Assembly (NCBI GenBank): GCA_946811695.1
Contig: OX328123.1
Coordinates: 17,016,213 to 17,080,212 of the forward strand
Reading direction: 5' to 3'
Source: Gonocerus acuteangulatus
Taxonomy: Eukaryota > Arthropoda > Insecta > Hemiptera > Coreidae
Length of the DNA stretch: 64,000 nt
Within the stretch, counting starts at the first letter, position 1; every line of letters starts with the position of its first letter. The notes beneath the pieces were generated by a model, which had not been told where the DNA came from, searched no databases, and saw only the letters and a program-made list of their open reading frames with translations. Position numbers and translations under genes: made by a program. This document shows, in pieces, positions 12,873 through 22,967 of the stretch.

Positions 12873-13740
12873 CTTAATAGGAAGAGGCCCCGGGATCTAC
12901 TGAGGCAGTGGAGTGATAAAAAATCAGTTTAATTATAATAACTGAGAGTGTTATCGATGGATACTTTCTCTCCTTATGATATCAATACCCACGTCTCATT
13001 CGCCTCCAATCCTCCCTGCTAGTCACAGGGTGTGGTTGGATGGCGTAAGGTAACTCCAGGTCATCCTAGAATCCTTCCTAACAAGGAAGGTATTCGGCTG
13101 ACAACTGGAGACACCTGAGGCGTGAGCAAGCTACTTGTATCAGACTGCATAATAACATTTTTTGTAGATTGTAAAATTACTGTAAATAAAATACAAATAT
13201 TACATACATTACATTAAATTGGAATGTAATTTATAAATTTTAACCCATTATATTTAAAACAGGATATAGAGATTGAAGAATCGTTGGGATAGGAATGATG
13301 ATCGGGCCCCGGCCAACAGGTGTAATTTGCTTCGATGTCTATCTTCCACTAATGTGAAATCGATGTTGGTTTTCTCTTTTTGTTCATAAATTAGCCCACT
13401 CGATCTCAAATATAGGGCCTCTGGAATCGGGAACTACCTCAATTGGAATTGGCCGATGCAACTCTCATCATTTAGTACTGTCCAATGTCTAAAATAGGAT
13501 TCCATGCAGGAAAATATCATCAATTTGTACTCCTACGTGTTTACATTGGGCCAAGATCTAAGGTGCAAAGAAATACCAAGGAAGGATGTATCGAATAACA
13601 TCTTTCGATAATTGGAGAAAATGAGCCTAATTTGATACAGAACACCTCCTACCAAATATAACATGCCACCTGATACTCTGGATGACGTCTCGCCCAAAAT
13701 AGATCAAATCAGACTTTTCCTCAAAGAGGCCAAATTACCC
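12873..13740. other. Unassigned sequence
   Basis: No convincing gene, terminal repeat or tandem repeat seen. Confidence 0.4.
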
Positions 13741-13744
13741 AATA

Positions 13745-15042
13745 GCCCCGTTTACACACACAGGTTTTCCGACAGTTTTGGAGCGGACGCTCCAAACCGG
13801 CGCTCCAATCCTGTGTGTGTGAATACTAGCCGCCGAGATGCCAGGAGTGCGGACCTGGAGCGACGTTCCGGGAGTGCAAGTTCCGACCTGCAGCGGCATG
13901 TTCACACACTTGCTCCAATCAAACGCTCCAGATCTTGCCAGTCGGTGATTGCTAGACATCAGTACAGTAAATGTGGCAAAAAAATTAGAAAATATGAACA
14001 ATGTTCAAGCAATTTATGCTGAGCGTCTTATAAATACAATTTTAAGCAAGGGTTTATTGAATGAAATACACCAAACACAGACATTATTGAAAGAGACCCG
14101 ATGGTATTAACCCTATCAAACCAATCTTCAACTTCATCTCATACATCTTATTTTGAACACGAATTAGCAAACTTAAAATTAATATGTTTTTAGAATATTT
14201 TTACTCAAAATGTTAAATATAATGTATATAATTATTTTTTGTCTCATAAAAAACTACAGAATTTATTAAAAAGTAGTTATTCCTTTTTGTAAAATGTACC
14301 TGTAAATAATTATTTTTCATTGCGGTATAAATAGCCCATCATGTTTCTGGAATGATAGAACACAAAGCAGGTGCTGAGATACAAGATGAAAATTTTAGAT
14401 CTTGAAGTGACCGTCCAGTGGCTAAATAACGGAGAGTAACAGCCAAACGTTCTTCCGCACTAATGCTATCTCTCATAATTGTATCTTTTTTCGTTATATA
14501 AGGGCGAATTAAATTTAAAATTACTTGAAACGTAATGTCGTCCATTCTTAAATAATTTCTCTAATCTTCTGGGTTATTTTCTCTCAGCTCCCGCAAAAGA
14601 GGCATATGACCGAAGCGTTCTCTATTTCTTCTCCACTCCTTAACCCATATTTGTCGCGGATTTCTCTGTTTCTTTTGACACATTAAATACAGTGCTACAC
14701 AAGCAATAGCACTCTTTTTTCTTGAACTCATTTAAAAAAAGTGGTCTTCTCACAGCAAAGTGTTCAATTCGACTGACTAGTTACCTAGGAATGTTGGAGC
14801 GGCGCGTGGAGTTTCCACCCTGGCGGAAACTCCACGCGCCGCTCTAAAACCTTCGTATATTTTATTTACACGAAGAGTATTGGACCGTACGCTCCAAACT
14901 CACGCTTCTGGCGCGCGGTCTAGGAGTGTTGCTCTTTTTGTCTACCACACTCCAACCTTACGCTCCTGATGCGCCACTCCAAACCGACGCTCCGGAGCGG
15001 CGCGCCAGGAGTGTCGTTTTGGAGCGTACATATAAACGGGGC
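13745..15042 (-). mobile_element. PIF/Harbinger-like DNA transposon, internally deleted
   Basis: The termini GCCCCGTTTA and TAAACGGGGC are inverted, and the first and last ~250 bp are rich in inverted GGAGCG/CGCTCC motifs. A tight hairpin sits at about 14794-14848 (GGAGTTTCCACC / GGCGGAAACTCC). It contains a broken Harbinger-type transposase N-terminus (14339-14731). The expected 3-bp target duplication is not clear: ATA on the left and TAA on the right. Confidence 0.7.
14339..14731 (-). pseudogene. PIF/Harbinger (HARBI1-like) transposase N-terminal fragment
   Basis: From ATG at 14731 the frame reads basic residues, then IWVKEWRRNRERFGHM, PLLRELRENNPED, one in-frame stop (14563-14561) and on into RNYLRMDDITFQVI, KKDTIMRDSISAEERLAVTL, RYLATGRSLQDLKF and ISAPALCSIIPET. 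This is the N-terminal pattern of HARBI1-like nucleases (W-x-R-x-FGHxxxLxxEL; AIS-xEERLxVTLRYLATG). The DDE catalytic core that should follow is absent: the frame ends shortly after IIPET. With the stop and the missing catalytic domain it is dead. It lies inside the 13745-15042 element and is its remnant transposase. Confidence 0.8.
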
Positions 15043-15073
15043 TAAAGTCATATGAGAAGTCAAAAAATCACAG

Positions 15074-15341
15074 GTGTTGGGAGCCGGTTGGTGAAGGTTC
15101 ATCATCATGTAGGGAAAGGAATAGGCCAAACTTCACTACTTAGAAAACTTTATTTCCAGAGCGGGCTTCTATATCACCGGCTCCCAACACCTGTGATACA
15201 GAAGCCCGCCAGGCTCCCGCTGGTATTACTTCGTGGCACAGCATAACACGCACTGATGGTGAGATTTCATCTCGAAAGCGATGTGGAAATAAACTTTTCT
15301 AACTAGTGAAGGTTGGCCTATTCATTTCCCTACATGAAGTC
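15074..15341. mobile_element. Foldback element with interleaved inverted repeats
   Basis: ATCACAGGTGTTGGGAGCCG (15067) is inverted at about 15177, and TAGGGAAAGGAATAGGCCAA (15110) is inverted as TTGGCCTATTCATTTCCCTA near 15313. The two pairs overlap, so the structure is not a simple hairpin. AGTCAAAAAATC occurs directly repeated at both edges (15057 and 15339), possibly a target duplication. Confidence 0.55.
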
Positions 15342-15489
15342 AAAAAATCGTTGGACTTTGACTAACAAAAACAGTCGAAATTTAGTAAAAATCTATGGTT
15401 TGAGCGTTTCGACATGCTCTTTGGGGGCCATATTTAGATAAAAAATAGATATATAAAATTAACAAAGACAATAATCAGAACAGTAATAG

Positions 15490-16630
15490 TCGGAGAGCCG
15501 GTAACCGCACGTTTCATGAAGTGTTTTATGCACCTTGAAATTTTACTGTAATGTACCTCTAGGGTAGATATGCACCTTGAAATTTTACTGTAATGTACCT
15601 CTAGGGTAGATATGCACCTTGAAATTTTACTGTAATGTACCTCTAGGGTAGATATGAAGATAAATATGAGTTGGCTAGACTTACCAAGGTACTGTGCATA
15701 GGGGAAAGGTGCAAAAAAATATAAAGACAATTTTACAATGAATAAGAAATAAGAGGGGTATCCCGTGGTCTAATGGCTAGCGCCTTGGATTCATAAGTGG
15801 GAGATGGTGGGTTCGATTCCCAACCTCCGGCAGGAATTTTATCATCCCACGGCTCGCTGGTAAAATTCCTCGCTGCACCCTGGATGTCGGCGCTAATGAC
15901 CTAGATGTAGATGCGCCGCAAAAAAAAAAAAAATAAATAAAATAAAGCAAATAATTTTAAGAATATAACGCAAAAAACAAAGAAAAAAAATTGTTTTTGT
16001 GTTTTTTTATTCTAATATTAAATGATAGTTTTATTCACGCTGCCATTTAAAGCGGAACACCTGTACAAAATCGTGTAAGGAAGAACCAATGAGAGGGCAG
16101 AGAACAACCCCAACTGCGCGGTGCTCTCATACACTTTCACGGTTACACGCAGTATATTGCAGTCTATCATAGGCAGCATTTATTTTCATATTTCCTGATA
16201 ATTAAACCCCACAAAAGTGTCTGCCCTTTTGTATTTTTTTTTCAATTATGTTTGTTGAAGACGCTGTTTAAATCGCAGCGTGAATAAAGCACTTCATTTA
16301 ATATTAAAAATAAAAATTAGGTACTTTTTTTTTTTATTTATTTATTTGCATTTTAACCCCCTTAAAAGTGCGTGCCTTTTTTTTTATTCATTGTAAAATT
16401 TCCTTCATTGTCAATTTTTTTTTTTTTTTTTTTACATTAATGATAGTCGGTTTCTGAATAAAACACTATTTTTAGGCAATATTTTTTTGCACCTTTCCCC
16501 TATGTGCAGTACCTGGTGTTCCACGGTTAGTCAACACATATTTACCTTCTTTTCTACCCAAGAGGTGCATTATAGCAAAATTTAAAGGTGCATAAAACAC
16601 TTCATGAAAAGTGCGTTACCAGCTCTCCGA
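15490..16630. mobile_element. Foldback element with nested SINE and 46-bp triplication
   Basis: GGAGAGCCGGTAACCGCACG on the left pairs with the inverted GTGCGTTACCAGCTCTCC on the right. TTTCATGAAGTGTTTTATGC also occurs on both arms. A 46-bp unit with CACCTTGAAATTTTACTGTA is repeated three times at 15530-15656, while the right arm has one copy, so the triplication is secondary. Inner inverted segments flank about 16015 and 16290. A family A SINE (15755-15934) lies inside. Confidence 0.7.
15755..15934 (+). mobile_element. tRNA-derived SINE (family A)
   Basis: Head TCCCGTGGTCTAATGGCTAG (A box), B box GGGTTCGATTCCC, body AATTTTATCATCCCACGG, tail GTCGGCGCTAATGACCTAGA then TGTAGATGCGCCG and poly-A. 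The tail forms a CGGCGC/GCGCCG stem. Confidence 0.9.
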
Positions 16631-16951
16631 ATAAAAAAAAAAATATCGGATCATGAAAATAGGTTAAAGAATATTTTTAAATGTGCATATTAAGTAACAA
16701 TAACTTTTGTAGAACATAGGCAATATTTATATAGAGAATTTAGTTAAGAGTAAAACTATTTATCGAGTGACACGAGTAAAATATCACAAATGCTAATAAG
16801 AAGGAAAATAGCCATATTTTACGTTTTTAATAACATATAAAATAATACATACAAATAGATGCTAAGGGGATGAAGGAATACCAATAAAACCAGTTAGGAT
16901 ACCATGAGTTCACTGTTAGAAACAAGGATTCAGGTGGGGTATATATAACTA

Positions 16952-17110
16952 GGTGCCGACATTAGCTCAGTGAAGGAGCGCTCGACTAATGCTCTAGAAA
17001 ACCTGAGTTCAAAACTCGGCAGTGCCCTGAAGATTGTATCTCCGAGTGTCGTCGTTTGAGGGTTGAATTGAGAGTCTCATACCCACGGATAATTGATATT
17101 TGAAACTCGG
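16952..17110 (+). mobile_element. tRNA-derived SINE (family C), diverged
   Basis: ACATTAGCTCAGTGAAGGAG (A box) and CTGAGTTCAAAACTCGG (B box) make a tRNA-like head; the next ~80 bp (AGTGTCGTCGTTTGAGGGTT) align by eye to the family C body at 21039. 3' part missing. Confidence 0.65.
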
Positions 17111-18246
17111 AAAATACGCTTAACACAAACAAGTATGAAATGTTTTCTCAATAAGAATAAAATATTAATCAGATTTGAGAATAAATTGACACCGAGATTG
17201 GTCTAGACAAAAATATCATCATTAAAGAATAAATTTTAAAGGTAACACTTACAGTTTTGAATAAATATCTGTGAACTGTACCTACTAGAATTTAGTAAAG
17301 TAGGTTAAACGTCCATTTCCTCTGATTGACATTTATTCGACTTAGCAAAAATTGAAATAAATGCGTTTTACTAAATTGAACCTGAACTTGAGGAAGACAA
17401 ATAAATGAAATGTAAAGTTGGCCTCGGGGGAACTTAGACTTAATCAAACTCCTCAAGTTGTAGGTTTAATTTAAGTTTTGGATTTAGTCGGACAAGATGT
17501 AGATCTCAATCCAGGGATTTCTAAACTTCTCAAACTCCAAGCGCTAAGACTGTACACGTGACGATGTAGATATGGAGAACAATGAGTTTGCTACTTCTGA
17601 CTTAATAAAGTTCTTTTGTAGTAAACTTTTTCTTACAGAGGAAATTTTATCCTTGACCTTGGGCGATCCATTGACTTCTCACAAAAATTAATTATGAATT
17701 ATTGTTCAGTTTGACAAACAAGTCAAAGAAGGCACTTTCCTTTGATGCTTATTTATAATAGCACTTTATTATAGGAAGTAACAATTGAGATTCTCATTAT
17801 TTGAACATTTTATCGTCAACAAAACGTTCTTGGACATATACAAAAACAGAATCCCAATCAGTAACGTAATGACTGTATATCTTGAATGTAAAATTACATG
17901 ACATACCAGGATCTTCAAGCCGAATCTAAGAGATATGTAACAGATAAATGGCAAGAATCCTGGTACAACACGACTGACAACAAGCTTCGAGAAATCAAGC
18001 ACACAGTACAGGAATGGTCATCCAGTAAAAGACCAAATAGACGTGAAGAAGTAGTTTTATGCCGTCTAAGGATTGGCCATTCACGACTGACACATTCCTA
18101 CATTATGACCAGACAAGACAGACCGACATGTACATACTGCAATACTCACCTAACAATAAAGCACATACTGACAGAGTGTAGACTCAGGACAAATTTTAAA
18201 TTACCCCACAATTTGACTGACTTACTTTCCGATAATAGCCAGTACA

Positions 18247-18411
18247 GCCAACGGCCATAGCCACGTTGAATGCACCGGTTCCTATAGATCACCGAAGTTA
18301 AGCAACGTCGGGCGTGGTCAGTACCTGAATGGGTGACCGACCACGTGCTGTTGGCATTAGAAAAGGGTGGCAACCTGTAGATAGCCCGGCGCTAATGACC
18401 AAGATGAAAAA
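18247..18411 (+). mobile_element. 5S-rRNA-derived SINE (SINE3 type)
   Basis: The first ~113 bp resemble 5S rRNA throughout: GCCAACGGCCATAGCCACGT start, GATCACCGAAGTTAAGCAAC (A box/IE), GGGTGACCG (C box), GTGCTGTTGGCA end, with diverged arms. It continues without break into AAAAGGGTGGCAACCTGTAG, then CCCGGCGCTAATGACCAAGA and a short A-tail. Target duplication AATAGCCAGTACA at 18234-18246 and 18412-18424. A fused tail, A-run and target duplication mark a retroposon, not a 5S gene. Confidence 0.9.
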
Positions 18412-18424
18412 AATAGCCAGTACA

Positions 18425-18589
18425 GCGGGGTCTTCCGTGGTCTAATGGATAGCGCCTTGGATTCATAAGCGGGAGATGGTGGGTTCGATTCCCAACCTCC
18501 GGCAGGAATATTATCATCCCACGGCTCGCTGGTAAAATTCCTCACTGCACCCTGGATGTCGGCGCTAATGACCTAGATGTAGATGCACC

Positions 18590-18652
<63 letters not shown>
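18425..18652 (+). mobile_element. tRNA-derived SINE (family A) inserted beside the 5S SINE
   Basis: Head TCTTCCGTGGTCTAATGGAT, B box GGGTTCGATTCCC, family A body, tail CGGCGCTAATGACCTAGATG, TAGATGCACCG and about 60 A. Bounded by AATAGCCAGTACA on both sides (18412-18424, 18653-18665), the same target sequence used by the 5S SINE. Confidence 0.95.
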
Positions 18653-18656
<4 letters not shown>

Positions 18657-18999
18657 GCCAGTACATTGTTGAAATCATTAACTACCTCATGCATACACAT
18701 CTATACAACAAAATTTGAAAAAGTTAAAATAACGAAAGCCATTTGGTGAATTGGATTTTTTGAGAAATAATCCAACAAAAAGATATTCTCTTTTTGTTGG
18801 ATTAATGTAACGAAACAGACTGTAACAAAACACTTAACAATACACAAAATAATCAACAGACAGAACATTTAAAACACACATAATCAACAGACGGATACTT
18901 TTCTGTCAATCTTTAATTAGGAACGAAGAACAAAGCCGTGGTTTTGTCACCAAATGGTGAAAAAACTAAAATAATATAAATAAATAAATAATCAATGAA

Positions 19000-19780
19000 A
19001 ATTTTCATTCCATACCTAAATACTTTTTATTCAATAACGAATAAAAATTATTTAGAATGAAATGAAAATTCTATTCATTTGTCATTATTCTGAAGGATTT
19101 TTGCACAAAACTATCTTGCTAGTAACTAATCCTTTACAAATGTCACTAGGATAAGAAGGGTAGCGGCTAAGATGTCGCAGTTCCTGAGAATCGGACATGT
19201 TTGTTTTGTTCACCTCCAACCCACATTCACCTATTTCATTTTTTTTTTTTTTTTTTTATCAGATACTTGGTCATCAATAAAAACTTCATAAAACCCCCGC
19301 AATGGGTTCTGTTTTCCTGGATTCTGTCCAATGACCCTGTTTGTCCGGAACGGTCACTATGTGACTTCTTTCAAGAGTAAATCACTTTGTCAATATCCTC
19401 GACGATTATCAGAGAATATATCATTCTGTTTTCCTTCCATTTCAGGGGACCTCATTTCAGTGGAGGACTCTTAGGGCAAAATTTATACTACCGGTAACTC
19501 GTTCTTGCGGGTAAAGAAGTCGTAACGTAGGAGCGGCATAAGCACATTTCTCGGAAATAATATCAAATTAAACTGCATTTTTAAAGAATTTGCCTAAAAT
19601 AATCTATATAAATGCAAGATAAACGTCAATAGTTGTAACATCAATTAAAGCTGAGTTAATTATTGTTTGTACATTTAATTTTCTTCTAGAGTAAAGTTCA
19701 TGTTTTATGGTCTTCATAGCGTTTTCTCCATCCCTTTATAAAGACGAAAACCAACAACTAGGTATACCTAAATTACACTA
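19000..19780. other. Unassigned; one HINE 3'-end motif
   Basis: CGTAACGTAGGAGCGGCATAA at 19518 (read on minus) resembles the HINE family 1 terminus; TAAGATGTCGCAGTTCCTGA at 19168 resembles the family 2 terminus. Nothing else recognised. Confidence 0.35.
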
Positions 19781-20056
19781 TATATATATATATATATGTT
19801 TGATGTTATTTTTCGTCGCTAGGATAGTATTTTTAGATGGAACGGCATTTTTCTCCGAAGAATGCTTTCTTTTAGAAGCAGGAGGAGAAGAAAAAAAAAG
19901 ACGCAATACCATCAGCGCTGCCAACGGACAGAATCCCAACTACACCAGGGAGCTTCAACACCATTCGTCCGCCGATACTGTGGCTAGAGGGGAGAAAAGG
20001 AGCCCAGATCGAGAAAAATGTCATTCCCTTGGCTACCACCGAGGAAGAAACAAATA

Positions 20057-20100
20057 CCTGGCTGAAGAAGATGGAGATGAATCCATCGAAATATTCTGGG
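20057..20100 (+). ncRNA. Candidate type I hammerhead ribozyme, unit 1
   Basis: Stem I strand CCTGG, core CTGAAGA, one extra A, stem II GATGGA/TCCATC with 6-nt loop GATGAA, core GAAA, then the self-complementary ATAT (minimal stem III), cleavage position T, and stem I return CTGGG (with G-U pairs). Conserved positions 3-9 and 12-15.1 fit CUGANGA...GAAA. The extra base before stem II departs from the canonical core, and stem I is only 5 bp. Confidence 0.6.
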
Positions 20101-20392
20101 AAGAAGTGAGGAGGAGTACCACCGCTGGAGAAAAATGCCGTTCCATCTAAAAATACTATCCCAGCGACGAAAAATAACATCAAACATATAAAACCTTACG
20201 GCGAGGAAAATAGAAGCAGGAGGAGAAGAAAAAAAGACGCAATACCATCAGCGCTGCCAACGGACAGAATCCCAACTACACCAGGGAGCTTCAACACCAT
20301 TCGTCCGCCGATACTGTGGCTAGAGGGGAGAAAAGGAGCCCAGATCGAGAAAAATGTCATTCCCTTGGCTACCACCGAGGAAGAAACAAGTA

Positions 20393-20436
20393 CCTGGCTG
20401 AAGAAGATGGAGATGAATCCATCGAAATATTCCGGG
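20393..20436 (+). ncRNA. Candidate type I hammerhead ribozyme, unit 2
   Basis: Same layout as the unit 1 motif, but the return strand of stem I is CCGGG, which turns one G-U pair into a G-C pair with CCTGG. The only difference inside the motif therefore preserves pairing. Confidence 0.62.
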
Positions 20437-20491
20437 AAGAAGTGAGGAGGAGTACCACCGCTGGAGAAAAATGCCGTTCCATCTAAAAAAA

Positions 20492-20532
<41 letters not shown>

Positions 20533-20548
20533 CAATTTTTTTATAGGG

Positions 20549-21464
20549 GCAAAGTTCTCGTCGAGATCTATAAAATGGTGCCCTCGGAAATAAGAAAATA
20601 ACACTTCTAAGGGCTCAAATAGGCCTTTGAAGGGAAGGATTTCCGCCCCTTCACAGGCCTATTGGTTGTTTGGAAGAACCAAACAAACGGGGTTTAGATG
20701 CGTCAAGTAGTTCGCTGTAAAGACACGTTTTCATTTGCATGTATTCCTCATCTGAAATTCCAAAAAAGGCACTTGAATTTATTTAAATAGTATTTTCGTT
20801 AAGGAAGGGCTAATTCAGCTTAGGAAAATGTGTTGAGCTCTCAATAAAACGATTCCCACTAGTGTAAACGAAAAAATAAAATACATAAAAATTGGAGCTT
20901 TAGGCATAAGAGTTGCCAAAATTGCAGATCACCAATAATGAATGAATTTACTTTTCTTTTTTTTTTGCAAAAAATACAATTTTTAAGGCTGAGCACATTC
21001 TCTTAAGCTGAATTAGCCCTTCCTTAACAAAAGTACTAGGGGCGAGGTTAGCTCAGTGGTAGAGCACTGGACTAATAAGCTGGAGGCCTGAGTTCAAATC
21101 CCGAGCAAGCACTAAAGATTTTTTCTACTAGTGTCTTCGTTCATGGGTTGAATTCGGCCTCTCTGACCGTCCCGAGGCCAACCCAGCCTATAATAAATTT
21201 AATAATGGGTACCTTGGGTGCTAATGACTTCAGCAGTCGAAGCAGCCAAGGGGAAAATCAGGCGGACGGAGCATAGTACTGACCACACTATCTCCCTAGT
21301 GTGCCGCATGGTCATGAATCAGATACTTCTATAGTATCTGCCCCTCAGGGCCCTCGAGGCCTGTTATGGGACTGATTTTTTTTTTTTTTCAAACAAAAGT
21401 ACTATTTAAATAAATAAATATGGGCAAAGAGTAAACCCTTCCCTTCAAAGGCCTATTTGAGCCT
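20549..21464. mobile_element. Long-inverted-repeat DNA element, copy 1 (right end lost)
   Basis: GCACTTGAATTTATTTAAAT, GGAAGGGCTAATTCAGCTTA and AGGCCTTTGAAGGGAAGG occur on the left arm and inverted on the right. A second copy at 38136-38757 has both arms to CTCGTCGAGATCTATAAAAT. Here the right arm stops at about 21464 where the 99-bp array starts. Split by a family C SINE. Confidence 0.75.
21039..21391 (+). mobile_element. tRNA-derived SINE (family C), full length
   Basis: Head GCGAGGTTAGCTCAGTGGTA (A box), CTGAGTTCAAATCCCGAG (B box), long body ending CTGTTATGGGACTGA and a T-run, so this family has a T-rich rather than A-rich 3' end. Target duplication AACAAAAGTACTA at 21026-21038 and 21392-21404. 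An internal hairpin with loop AATGACTTCAGCAGTCGA closed by CCTTGG/CCAAGG recalls the tail motif of family A. Confidence 0.9.
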
Positions 21465-21468
21465 TGAG

Positions 21469-22871
21469 TTATAGTATCATTATTGGTGCCTCTATTGATT
21501 TAGTATCTTAAGGATCATGAATTACTAAATGGCGAGTTGAAAGGATTCCTAGCTATCTTGTGTAGCGCTATAGTATCATTATCGGTGCCTTTATTGGTTC
21601 AGTATCTTAAGGATCATGAATTACTAAATGGCGAGTTGAAAGGATTCCTAGCTATCTTGTGCAGCGCTATAGTATCATTATCGTTGCCTTTATTGGTTCA
21701 GTATCTTAAGGATCATGAATTACTAAATGGCAAGTTGAAAGGATTCCTAGCTATCTTGTGCAGCGCTATAGTATCATTATGGGTGCCTTTATTGGTTCAG
21801 TATCTTAAGGATCATGAATTACTAAATGGCGAGTTGAAAGGATTCCTAGCTATCTTGTGCAGCGCTATAGTATCATTATCGGTGCCTTTATTGGTTCAGT
21901 ATCTTAAGGATCATGAATTACTAAATGGCGAGTTGAAAGGATTCCTAGCTATCTTGTGCAGCGCTATAGTATCATTATCGGTGCCTTTATTGGTTCAGTA
22001 TCTTAAGGATCATGAATTACTAAATGGCGAGTTGAAAGGATTCCTAGCTATCTTGTGCAGCGCTATAGTATCATTATCAGTGTCTTTATTGGTTCAGTAT
22101 CTTAAGGGTCATGAATTACTAAATGGCGAGTTGAAAGGATTCCTAGCTATCTTGTGCAGCACTATAGTATCATTATCGGTGCCTTTATTGGTTCAGTATC
22201 TTAAGGATCATGAATTACTAAATGGCGAGTTGAAAGGATTCCTAGCTATCTTGTGCAGCACTATAGTATCATTATCGGTGCCTTTATTGGTTCAGTATCT
22301 TAAGGATCATGAATTACTAAATGGCGAGTTGAAAGGATTCCTAGCTATCTTGTGCAGCACTATAGTATCATTATGGGTGCCTTTATTGGTTCAGTATCTT
22401 AAGGATCATGAATTACTAAATGGCGAGTTGAAAGGATTCCTAGCTATCTTGTGCAGCACTATAGTATCATTATCGGTGCCTTTATTGGTTCAGTATCTTA
22501 AGGATCATGAATTACTAAATGGCGAGTTGAAAGGATTCCTAGCTATCTTGTGCAGCACTATTACTATAGCGCTGCACAAGATAGCTAGGAATCCTGATAC
22601 TATAGGCACCGATAATGATACTTCATTATCGGTGCCTTTATTGGTTCAGTATCTTAAGGATCATGAATTACTAAATGGCGAGTTGAAAGGATTCCTAGCT
22701 ATCTTGTGCAGCACTATAGTATCATTATGGGTGCCTTTATTGGTTCAGTATCTTAAGGATCATGAATTACTAAATGGCGAGTTGAAAGGATTCCTAGCTA
22801 TCTTGTGCAGCGCTATAGTATCATTATCGGTGCCTTTATTGATTCAGTATCTTAAGGATCATGAATTACCA
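21469..22871. repeat. 99-bp minisatellite, ~14 copies, with internal inversion
   Basis: Unit includes TCCTAGCTATCTTGTGCAGC, TATAGTATCATTATCGGTGC and AAGGATCATGAATTACTAAA. Units differ by single substitutions. Because 99 is a multiple of three, a 447-codon frame stays open across the array (33-residue hydrophobic repeats, LAILCSAIVSLSVPLLVQYL). A ~66-bp inverted segment interrupts at about 22560-22625, and a ~100-bp inverted copy closes the array at about 22880-22955. No start context, promoter or non-repeat coding flank was seen, so it is listed as satellite rather than gene. Confidence 0.9.
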
Positions 22872-22967
22872 AGTGCTTAAGATACTAAATCAATAAAGGC
22901 ACCGATAATGATACTATAGCGCTGCACAAGATAGCTACGAATCCTTTCAACTCGCCCACTTACCGAG

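Larger units (their letters stand above)
17898..18717 (+). pseudogene. LINE ORF2 C-terminus (post-RNase H zinc knuckle), SINE-interrupted
   Basis: The frame reads KWQESWYNTTDNKLREIK, then EEVVLCRLRIGHSRLTHSYI, TCTYCNTHLTIKHILTECR and LLSDNSQY. R-L-R-I-G-H-x-x-L-T-H-x-Y followed by C-x2-C-x8-H-x4-C is the C-terminal signature of Jockey/I-clade ORF2 proteins. At 18246 the frame is broken by two SINEs; after the third copy of the target sequence (18653-18665) the same frame resumes for about 17 codons and stops at about 18717. The paralogous fragment at 43755-43982 has a comparable C-terminal extension, supporting this reading. 5'-truncated, no reverse transcriptase domain left. Confidence 0.85.
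17840..18992 (+). mobile_element. 5'-truncated Jockey/I-like LINE, interrupted by two SINEs
   Basis: Contains the C-terminal end of ORF2 (next entry), a 3' region and an AATAAATAAATA tail at about 18980. A perfect 13-15 bp hairpin with AATCCAACAAAAAG sits at 18767-18801, and GCCATTTGGTGA occurs twice (about 18739 and 18950). Two SINEs (18247-18411, 18425-18652) split it. Confidence 0.75.
19798..20490 (+). repeat. Retrozyme/PLE-like array: inverted partial + two ~338-bp direct units between (TA)n
   Basis: Order: (TA)n to 19797; a 60-bp inverted partial copy (GTTTGATGTTATTTTTCGTC, inverse of 20150-20190); unit 1 from 19874; unit 2 from 20212, truncated at about 20486; then (TA)n 20492-20529. 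The units are nearly identical. Each full unit carries a hammerhead-like core on the plus strand. The architecture matches the 198-bp array at 40031 although the sequences are unrelated. Open frames across it are incidental. Confidence 0.75.

Noticed and set aside
13663..14022. A 119-residue coding sequence
   Set aside because: It lies over the terminal inverted repeat of the PIF/Harbinger element and has no protein-like signature.
15755..15830. Functional tRNA gene from the A and B boxes (also at 2600, 18440, 21050, 26940, 45440, 46760)
   Set aside because: Acceptor stems do not close and each is joined to a SINE body and tail with target duplications.
18247..18359. A 5S rRNA gene
   Set aside because: It is diverged in the stem arms, fused to an unrelated tail with an A-run and flanked by target duplications, so it is a retroposon.
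19707..20150. A 147-residue basic protein
   Set aside because: The frame crosses a (TA)n tract, an inverted partial repeat and one array unit, and does not continue in the second unit.
21537..22880. A 447-residue multi-pass membrane protein
   Set aside because: The frame is produced by a 99-bp satellite; no non-repeat coding sequence, start context or splice signals were found.
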